The notes below the pieces were generated by a model, which had not been told where the DNA came from, made no database searches, and saw only the letters and a program-made list of their open reading frames with translations. The position numbers and the translations under genes were made by a program. Shown piece by piece: positions 7,198-11,771 of a stretch of DNA of 11,771 nt. This DNA is from Candidatus Staskawiczbacteria bacterium RIFCSPLOWO2_01_FULL_38_12b. Its GTDB lineage: Bacteria; Patescibacteriota; Minisyncoccia; Minisyncoccales; Staskawiczbacteraceae. Position 1 is the stretch's first letter. Each line of letters opens with the position of its first letter. The DNA lies in NCBI GenBank assembly GCA_001820255.1, contig MHPA01000002.1, positions 262 to 12,032 of the forward strand, written 5' to 3'.

Positions 7198-9927
7198 TCA
7201 AGGTCGCATTAATTTTACACTTAAACCTTTTCTATTACAAATTTTCTTAGTTATTTCCAATACCGGTATAATGGTTACTGCGGTAAAAATTACTAACATC
7301 CAATCAAAACCTGACAAAGAATATGTTTTAAACGGTATCTGTAAAAATGGCACGTAAATGATGCATATTAATATTATCAATTCCCAAGCAATTGCCATAT
7401 TTAACCATCTATTTGCAAACGGACGATGCAATACCGAATCTCTATCTGAACGAAAATTGTATGCCTTAAAAAACTGAATAAGAATAAGTGAAACAAACAC
7501 CAAAGTCATGCTTTCCTGCAAACCTCTGCCAGCATGTAAAGACCAAGAAAATAACATGATATTTGCCAATGCAGACCACGCCCCGCCCATAACCATTAAT
7601 ATAATCACAGAACGGGTAAAAATACCTTGGCTTAATTTTCTGGGAGATCTTTTCATAATATCATCTGAAGGAGGATCCATAGCAAGCGCCAACGCAGGCA
7701 AACCGTCAGTGGCAAGATTCACATATAAAATCTGTACCGCAAAAAGAGGCAAAGGCAAACCTATCAGAGAAGCAATCGCCATCAAGCCGATTTCTCCGAT
7801 ATTTGAAGAAAGCAAATACATAAGATACTTTTTGATATTGTCAAAAATAATCCGCCCCTCTTCAACCGCTGCCACAATAGATGAAAAATTATCATCAACT
7901 AAGGTCATAACAGAAGCTTCCCTGGAAACATCGGTTCCCGTGATACCCATCGCAATCCCAATATCAGCCTTTTTTATGGCGGGAGCATCATTGACGCCGT
8001 CCCCTGTCATGGCAACAATGTGGCCACGTTTTTGCAAAGCTTTCACGATGCGCAATTTATGTTCAGGAGATACGCGAGCGCACACTGAAATTTGTTCAAT
8101 GATATTTTCGAGTTCATCGTCTTGCATAGAAGCCAAATCATTACCGGTGATTATTTTGCCTCCTAAGGGTAAAATCTGCAACTCCAACGCAACTGCTTTC
8201 GCAGTAATTGGATGGTCGCCCGTAATCATCATTACCTTAATTCCCGCTTTTTTGCAAAGCTCAATAGCGGATTTTGCTTCGGGTCTTGGCGGATCAATCA
8301 TACCAAAAAACCCGATAAACACCATGTCATTTTGAGCCAAATCAATATGATCCGCATAAGCAAAAGCAACCCCAATAACCCTTAAAGCTTCGCCGGCAAA
8401 GTGATCAGCAGCCTTTGTAATAGACTCACGGATTTTTAGGGTTATAGGCTTGACTGCGCCGTTGATCATATAACTATTGCAAGATTGCAGTAATATCTCA
8501 ACCGCTCCCTTACTGTACGCTATCTTGCCTTTTTGAGACTGGCAAAGCGTCGTCATTTTTTTACTTTCGGAAGTAAATGGCACCTCGGCAAGGCGGGGAA
8601 ATTGCTCATCAAGTATTTCTTTTTTAATGCCTATTTTTTCCGCGGCAACAACAAGCGCACCCTCAGTGGGATCCCCGTTTAATTGCCAAACATCACCTTT
8701 TTTTATAAGACGGGCATCACAAGAAAGCACCGCCGCTTCAAGTAAAAATTTCAAACTATCAGGCAATGGATATTGCCTGCCTTGTAATAAAAATTCGCCT
8801 ATCGGAGCATATCCGCTTCCGGTGACTTCTATGATGTTTCCATCCAAAAAAACTTTTCTAACCGTCATCTCGTCGCGGGTAAGTGTACCGGTTTTATCAG
8901 AACAAATAATACTGGTACACCCCAGAGTTTCCACTGCGGGCAAATAACGCACTAATGCATTACGCTTAATCATTCGCGAAACTCCAATGGCAAGCGAAAT
9001 AGTTACTACGGCAGGAAGCGCCTCGGGCACCACGGCTACGGCAAGGGCAATACCGAATATGATCATTTCCAGTAGGGGTTGCCCCCTTACCACACCGGAT
9101 ATGATGATAAGTCCCACGATAATAAAAGCAATGTTAGTTAAAATTTTCACTAATCGATCCAAGTTTTTTTCCAAGGGAGTTTTTTCTTTTTCCACGCGAT
9201 CAAGCATCTTGGCAATGCGTCCGAATTCTGTGTGCATGCCAGTAGAGGTAACTACGGCAAGTCCCCTGCCGTAAATAGCACTGGTACCGGTAAATACCAT
9301 ATTAAAACGATCCCCGATAGCATTATTTTTAAGACCAATATATTCGCTTTGTTTTTCTATTGGCAAAGATTCACCGGTTAATGCGGATTCTTCTACTTTT
9401 AAGTTAAATGCTTTAATCAACCGTGCGTCGGCGCAAAAACGATCGCCGGCGGTAATTACCATAATATCGCCCGGGACCACTTCTCTTGCAGAAATCTCCA
9501 CCTCAATTCCATTGCGAAAAATCAAGGCGGTTGGCGCCGCAAGGTTTGACAGTGCTTCCAGTGCGCGGCTAGCACGCAGTTCCTGAATGAATCCAAGAGT
9601 TACAGAAAATAAGATAATCACTCCGATAGCAATGGCTTCTATGCTATGGCCCAAGGCAAAAGAAAGCAGGGTGGCAACCAATAAAATGATGATGAGAGAA
9701 TTTTTAAATTGGTTTAAAAAAAGTTTAAGCGGCGAAACATCGTCAGAGACAACTAGTTGATTGGCTCCATATTGCAAAAGACGAAGCTCGGCTTCATGGC
9801 TGGATAGCCCGCCAGTAACGTCTGTTTTAAGCCTATCAATTACCTCTGAAGCAGAAAGAGTGTGCCAATCAAAAAAAGCATTGGTTTGAATTATATTACT
9901 AATATTTTCTCCATTTTTTTCCGGCAT
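7198..9927 (-). CDS. P2-type cation-transporting ATPase (SERCA/PMCA-like, likely Ca2+)
   Basis: 909-aa ATP-driven cation pump. Order: N-terminal cation-ATPase domain (about 20-90), TGES at 184-187, TM4 motif PEALPA from 301, CSDKTGT with phosphorylated Asp344, KGAVE at 473-477, TGDGVND at 641-647, and six C-terminal helices (700-890). By alignment from memory with SERCA, Glu302, Asn709, Glu712, Asn737 and Asp741 match ion ligands. Gln818 falls where SERCA has a TM8 Glu, as in plasma-membrane-type pumps. This suggests Ca2+ (possibly Mn2+) export with reduced stoichiometry; Na+ cannot be excluded. Length fits bacterial relatives. ATG 9927 is preceded at 11 nt by GGGG, a weak ribosome site. It follows a cysteine-rich peptide gene by 42 bp. 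Confidence 0.93.
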   Translation of the reverse strand: MPEKNGENISNIIQTNAFFDWHTLSASEVIDRLKTDVTGGLSSHEAELRLLQYGANQLVVSDDVSPLKLFLNQFKNSLIIILLVATLLSFALGHSIEAIAIGVIILFSVTLGFIQELRASRALEALSNLAAPTALIFRNGIEVEISAREVVPGDIMVITAGDRFCADARLIKAFNLKVEESALTGESLPIEKQSEYIGLKNNAIGDRFNMVFTGTSAIYGRGLAVVTSTGMHTEFGRIAKMLDRVEKEKTPLEKNLDRLVKILTNIAFIIVGLIIISGVVRGQPLLEMIIFGIALAVAVVPEALPAVVTISLAIGVSRMIKRNALVRYLPAVETLGCTSIICSDKTGTLTRDEMTVRKVFLDGNIIEVTGSGYAPIGEFLLQGRQYPLPDSLKFLLEAAVLSCDARLIKKGDVWQLNGDPTEGALVVAAEKIGIKKEILDEQFPRLAEVPFTSESKKMTTLCQSQKGKIAYSKGAVEILLQSCNSYMINGAVKPITLKIRESITKAADHFAGEALRVIGVAFAYADHIDLAQNDMVFIGFFGMIDPPRPEAKSAIELCKKAGIKVMMITGDHPITAKAVALELQILPLGGKIITGNDLASMQDDELENIIEQISVCARVSPEHKLRIVKALQKRGHIVAMTGDGVNDAPAIKKADIGIAMGITGTDVSREASVMTLVDDNFSSIVAAVEEGRIIFDNIKKYLMYLLSSNIGEIGLMAIASLIGLPLPLFAVQILYVNLATDGLPALALAMDPPSDDIMKRSPRKLSQGIFTRSVIILMVMGGAWSALANIMLFSWSLHAGRGLQESMTLVFVSLILIQFFKAYNFRSDRDSVLHRPFANRWLNMAIAWELIILICIIYVPFLQIPFKTYSLSGFDWMLVIFTAVTIIPVLEITKKICNRKGLSVKLMRP

Positions 9928-9969
9928 AAACTTAATTTCCCCAAATCATGAAATAAACACAAGACCTCT

Positions 9970-10224
9970 TTATGGAGCACAACTACACACACTGCAGGCA
10001 TCTTTGCAATATTGATATCTCCATGGACCCGAACATTGACTAAATATTTCCTGGCAATTATACGGGTTACGAGGCGTAATAGTAATTAAGTTCATGAGAA
10101 ATTCTTGAATTTTTTGTCTTTTGGGATCCAGAGGTACCGGCTGGTTGAAAGAATACAAAACACCAATACTAATGGCAATAACAGCTAAGACTACAACAAG
10201 AATAGCAATATTTTTATTGGTCAT
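9970..10224 (-). CDS. Membrane-anchored six-cysteine peptide, unknown function
   Basis: 84 aa from ATG 10224 (an in-frame TTG four codons earlier, 10236, is the longer alternative). A single N-terminal helix (about 4-26) is preceded by Lys, so the rest should face outside. A short spacer with DPKRQK follows. The last 28 residues hold Cys57, Cys64, Cys73, Cys77, Cys80 and Cys82, with CSVCSC near the very end. No family is recognised. The cysteines could form disulfides or bind metal. It is the first gene of the unit feeding the P-type ATPase. A strong promoter lies 28 bp upstream of its ATG, giving a leader of about 20 nt. No clear Shine-Dalgarno is seen. Its reality is supported by promoter position, spacing and the signal-anchor/Cys-tail pattern. 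Confidence 0.7.
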   Translation of the reverse strand: MTNKNIAILVVVLAVIAISIGVLYSFNQPVPLDPKRQKIQEFLMNLITITPRNPYNCQEIFSQCSGPWRYQYCKDACSVCSCAP

Positions 10225-10251
10225 AATGATGGGCAAGAAATTGCATTTAAT

Positions 10252-10279
10252 TTTATATTTTCACCACAGCATTTGTCAA
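10252..10279 (-). promoter_or_regulatory. Sigma-70-type promoter of the ATPase–Nramp operon
   Basis: Minus-strand TTGACA (10279-10274) is a perfect -35 box. After a 16-bp spacer comes TATAAA (10257-10252), which continues as TATAAAAT. Transcription would start near 10245, leaving a leader of about 20 nt before ATG 10224. Confidence 0.72.
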
Positions 10280-10321
10280 ACAATAAATGCGGAATATCCA
10301 TAAGCTACAAACCCTGCGTCC

Positions 10322-10355
10322 GTATGCTAGGCACTGTAAACTCATTGTAGCATAC
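10322..10355 (-). promoter_or_regulatory. 8-bp dyad overlapping a possible upstream extended -10 promoter
   Basis: GTATGCTA (10322-10329) and TAGCATAC (10348-10355) are exact reverse complements separated by 18 bp. On the minus strand TGCTACAAT forms an extended -10 (TACAAT at 10349-10344) inside the right half. No good -35 is visible. The dyad is placed where a repressor or activator could control the operon. It does not match the copper boxes I know for CopY or CsoR. Confidence 0.4.
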
Positions 10356-10430
10356 TTTAAATAAATGAAATGCCCCCTCTCCGGAAGGCCTTTTTGTTTA
10401 TATGGATATTAACGAGAAGAAGCATTAAGT

Positions 10431-10508
10431 CGAAAAATAAAGAAACTTATTTATTTTTCGAATGAAATATTTTATTGCCAAGCGGCAACGAAAATATGCT
10501 TTGCATAT
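10431..10508. repeat. Cluster of three small hairpins, including palindromic repeat copy 2
   Basis: First: 11-bp perfect stem CGAAAAATAAA (10431-10441) with 10450-10460, loop 8 nt. Second: TTGCC/GGCAA (10475-10479 with 10484-10488), loop 4 nt. Third: ATATGC/GCATAT (10494-10499 with 10503-10508), loop 3 nt, which is the second copy of the repeat seen at 2160-2177. None is followed by a U-tract on the minus strand as in a terminator. Purpose unknown. Confidence 0.5.
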
Positions 10509-10546
10509 CAATGAGTTTATGAATGTGGAAATGATTGTTTTATAAT

Positions 10547-10575
10547 AAAAAAAGCCGTGGTTTAACTTCCACGGC
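10547..10575 (-). terminator. Strong intrinsic terminator after the 260-aa gene
   Basis: In minus-strand RNA GCCGUGG (10575-10569) pairs with CCACGGC (10560-10554) across an 8-nt loop and is followed by seven U (10553-10547). The stem begins 21 bp after the stop codon at 10597. It isolates this gene from the metal operon downstream. Confidence 0.9.
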
Positions 10576-10596
10576 CATAATGAAGATGATTTGATT

Positions 10597-11379
10597 TCAA
10601 TTTTCTTTTTGGATATAGGAATCCTTGAAAGGCTGGCCAGCGTAATGGGCGATAACGCCGTATGCGTTCAAATATTCCTCGGGGGAAAAACTTTCCCTGC
10701 GTTGTTTAATGGCTTGGGTAACCATTTCAACGAGATTAAATTCGCCGCCGGCATCAAGACTTAGGAGCGACGAAATGATTTCAATCTTGTAGGTTGCGTC
10801 GCGATACTCTGCTTCAATCGCAAAGGCAAGCTGGGGATGCCGATAGCTTTTACTGAGGCGTACCTTATATTCGGCCAGTTTTTGCCGGAGCTGGTCGAGA
10901 ATCTTTGAATCCCCGGGTTTGCTGATGTGCGAAATACCTTTGAACACAGAAAGCATTTCGCCCTCCCGCTGTGCTCGAACATCAGCTTCTTCTTTCAGAT
11001 ACTGATTCTCTCTTCGTAACGCAGCTTCTTTTAATTCTGCCGGTTTTTGGAAACCAAGCTTCTCTTCGCAGAACACAAAAAGTTCACGGAAAAGCGACCG
11101 GACAGAACTTATTACCGCAAAAGTTCCCGAAAAGTTGCCGGTTTGGAATTCTTCCGTGCCGACCCCGACTTCGACAAAATACCGCACGAGCTCGTCATAT
11201 AATAACCGCATCTCATCGGCAGTCGGGAACATTTGATTTCCGGCAGGCGACTTTTCGCATTCCCAGATTGTGCTTTTTGGAAACAATTTCTTTAGGAGCT
11301 CAACATCGCCAGTTCCCATAGTGGGACTTTCAAACATTTCGTTGCCAACACCGACTTTGAAATTGTATGCTACGAACAT
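10597..11379 (-). CDS. Unrecognised 260-aa soluble protein with internal repeat
   Basis: Not recognised. No signal peptide or membrane helix is seen. Residues 9-18 (VGVGNEMFES) and 71-80 (VGVGTEEFQT) form an imperfect internal repeat, each followed by a Gly/Thr-rich patch (MGTG; GNFSGT), hinting at an ancient duplication of a small domain. Residues about 115-145 are highly charged (ELKEAALRRENQYLKEEADV) and could form a coiled coil. The 155-205 stretch also looks helical. Cysteines are few (41, 104). It appears more GC-rich and less membrane-like than its neighbours. ATG 11379 has a proper ribosome site, GAAAGG (11393-11388), 8 nt upstream. A near-consensus promoter and a strong terminator make it a stand-alone transcription unit. 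A housekeeping or regulatory role is equally possible; no function is assigned. Confidence 0.82.
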   Translation of the reverse strand: MFVAYNFKVGVGNEMFESPTMGTGDVELLKKLFPKSTIWECEKSPAGNQMFPTADEMRLLYDELVRYFVEVGVGTEEFQTGNFSGTFAVISSVRSLFRELFVFCEEKLGFQKPAELKEAALRRENQYLKEEADVRAQREGEMLSVFKGISHISKPGDSKILDQLRQKLAEYKVRLSKSYRHPQLAFAIEAEYRDATYKIEIISSLLSLDAGGEFNLVEMVTQAIKQRRESFSPEEYLNAYGVIAHYAGQPFKDSYIQKEN

Positions 11380-11410
11380 GGATTCTGCCTTTCGTAAAAA
11401 GTTGTCAATT

Positions 11411-11433
11411 AAGTGAAGAGCAGTCCTTCACTT
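11411..11433 (-). promoter_or_regulatory. 5'-end hairpin or operator dyad of the 260-aa gene
   Basis: AAGTGAAG (11411-11418) and CTTCACTT (11426-11433) are exact reverse complements with a 7-nt loop. The predicted transcription start is near 11438, so the stem would lie within the first 5-30 nt of the mRNA. It could protect the 5' end, or the DNA dyad could bind a repressor just downstream of the promoter. Confidence 0.6.
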
Positions 11434-11444
11434 TTCTGCTTTGT

Positions 11445-11472
11445 ATCATACTCGTTTTCTGCGTATTGTCAA
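11445..11472 (-). promoter_or_regulatory. Near-consensus sigma-70 promoter of the 260-aa gene
   Basis: Minus-strand TTGACA (11472-11467), 16-bp spacer, TATGAT (11450-11445): six of six and five of six consensus bases. The leader to ATG 11379 would be about 58 nt. Confidence 0.8.
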
Positions 11473-11553
11473 CCAATGTGCCCAGAAAACAGAATGCCTC
11501 TAAAGGGGTAATCTTACATATTTATTTGATTGCGAAAAACTGTTGTTTTAACC

Positions 11554-11570
11554 GTGAATTACCAAATGCA
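11554..11570. repeat. Dispersed intergenic motif, copy A (GTGAATTACCAAATGCA)
   Basis: Matches 16 of 17 bases with the copy at 11688-11704. Shorter relatives lie at 1659-1670, 4147-4157 (with the same ACC prefix as here) and 7146-7157. All are intergenic and in the same orientation. Confidence 0.5.
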
Positions 11571-11641
11571 CAATCAAAAGAATATTTCTTGTCTTTTCTC
11601 CAATTTTTGGCTATAAATTGAAGAAAATCCTGCGAAAGTCC

Positions 11642-11680
11642 CGATGCCCCTTTTTAGGGCATCGAGGATCCTCGATTTTT
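11642..11680 (+). other. Two overlapping, mutually exclusive hairpins with trailing U-tract
   Basis: Stem 1 pairs CGATGCCC (11642-11649) with GGGCATCG (11657-11664). Stem 2 is the 16-bp palindrome ATCGAGGATCCTCGAT (11661-11676), followed on the plus strand by five T (11676-11680). They share 11661-11664 and cannot form fully together. On the plus strand stem 2 plus T-tract resembles a terminator, but no credible plus-strand gene precedes it. On the minus strand no U-tract follows. Confidence 0.5.
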
Positions 11681-11687
11681 ATCGGCT

Positions 11688-11704
11688 GTGAATTACGAAA
11701 TGCA
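11688..11704. repeat. Dispersed intergenic motif, copy B (GTGAATTACGAAATGCA)
   Basis: Second close copy of the motif at 11554-11570, differing at one base. On the minus strand its GTAA supplies the stop codon (11695-11693) of a possible partial gene that enters from the right edge. Confidence 0.5.
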
Positions 11705-11771
11705 ATATCGGTCTGAAAATTTGGACGATTCAAACACGCTTTGGATCAGCCAAGTTTTAAGATCGTGTTGC
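11693..11771 (-). CDS. Possible C-terminus of a gene entering from the right edge
   Basis: One minus-strand frame is open from the edge (first full codon at 11770) for 25 codons to TAA at 11695-11693, ending ...SDRYCIS. It is too short to identify. The stop falls inside a dispersed motif, and the hairpin pair at 11642-11676 would lie just downstream. Chance openness over 25 codons is quite likely. Confidence 0.2.
   Translation of the reverse strand, partial: QHDLKTWLIQSVFESSKFSDRYCIS

Larger units (their letters stand above)
10237..10596. other. 360-bp intergenic region without genes
   Basis: Between the cysteine-rich peptide gene and the 260-aa gene no plausible coding region is seen. It holds, from left to right: the operon promoter (10252-10279), an 8-bp dyad (10322-10355) with a possible second promoter, a stretch 10356-10430 in which I see nothing clear, a cluster of three small hairpins (10431-10508), and the terminator of the upstream gene (10547-10575). 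Confidence 0.7.
11380..11692. other. 313-bp intergenic region upstream of the 260-aa gene
   Basis: No convincing coding region. It contains the leader and promoter of the minus-strand gene (11380-11472), one copy of the dispersed motif (11554-11570) and a pair of overlapping hairpins (11642-11676). In 11473-11550 and 11571-11641 I see nothing clear. Confidence 0.65.

Noticed and set aside
7198..7200. Recoding of TGA as Gly, as in some CPR lineages
   Set aside because: TGA ends the P2-ATPase at the expected length, and the frame beyond it meets another TGA within a few codons without any homologous sequence.
7508..8335. 275-codon plus-strand open frame
   Set aside because: It lies wholly antisense to the P2-ATPase gene, whose motifs are unmistakable; the product has no recognisable features and is a shadow frame.
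11367..11621. 84-codon plus-strand open frame before a hairpin with T-tract
   Set aside because: It overlaps the start codon, leader and promoter of the minus-strand gene, has no ribosome site and no coherent protein pattern.
1..11771. CRISPR arrays, insertion sequences, tRNA or rRNA genes
   Set aside because: No regularly spaced repeats, transposase motifs, cloverleaf T-loop/anticodon pattern or rRNA-like stretches were seen on either strand.

Overview
All recognisable genes in this window lie on the minus strand, so they read right to left. The window carries a compact set of metal-handling membrane proteins. The sequence is visibly AT-rich, most start codons lack a strong Shine-Dalgarno, and small membrane proteins of unknown function are frequent. 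There is also a fused HMA–SafE–cupredoxin protein. This mix suggests a genome-reduced bacterium, most like a Patescibacteria/CPR (Parcubacteria-type) lineage, but that is inference because the window has no rRNA or marker gene. Standard stop usage fits: TGA ends the large P-type ATPase and is not read through.

Region 1 (about 4183 to 1) is a copper module. Its order of transcription is a 460-aa protein with a cytoplasmic-type HMA domain, seven predicted membrane helices of the TauE/SafE (DsbD-like) type and a C-terminal cupredoxin domain; two tiny two-helix membrane proteins; a membrane-anchored cupredoxin; and a CopA-type Cu(+)-ATPase cut off by the left edge. A 19-bp perfect hairpin capped by a C(UACG)G tetraloop in the coding-strand RNA sits between the small genes and the cupredoxin.

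Region 2 (about 10355 to 4181) reads as one five-gene transcription unit with both ends visible. A TTGACA/TATAAA promoter lies 28 bp upstream of the first ATG. The genes are a membrane-anchored six-cysteine peptide, a SERCA/PMCA-like P2-type cation ATPase, an AI-2E/PerM-family permease, a divergent Nramp-like transporter without the usual metal-binding motifs, and a small membrane protein whose predicted outside loop is rich in Cys, Met and His. A hairpin plus U-tract lies just after the last stop codon.

Region 3 (10597–11472) is a self-contained single-gene unit. It has a near-consensus promoter, a hairpin at the predicted 5' end of the transcript, a good ribosome site, an unrecognised 260-aa soluble protein with an internal repeat, and a strong intrinsic terminator. 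The intergenic DNA on either side holds small hairpins and a dispersed motif that recurs upstream of several genes.

The picture is copper export and extracytoplasmic copper binding next to a separate cation-transport operon. No CRISPR, insertion sequence, tRNA or rRNA was found.
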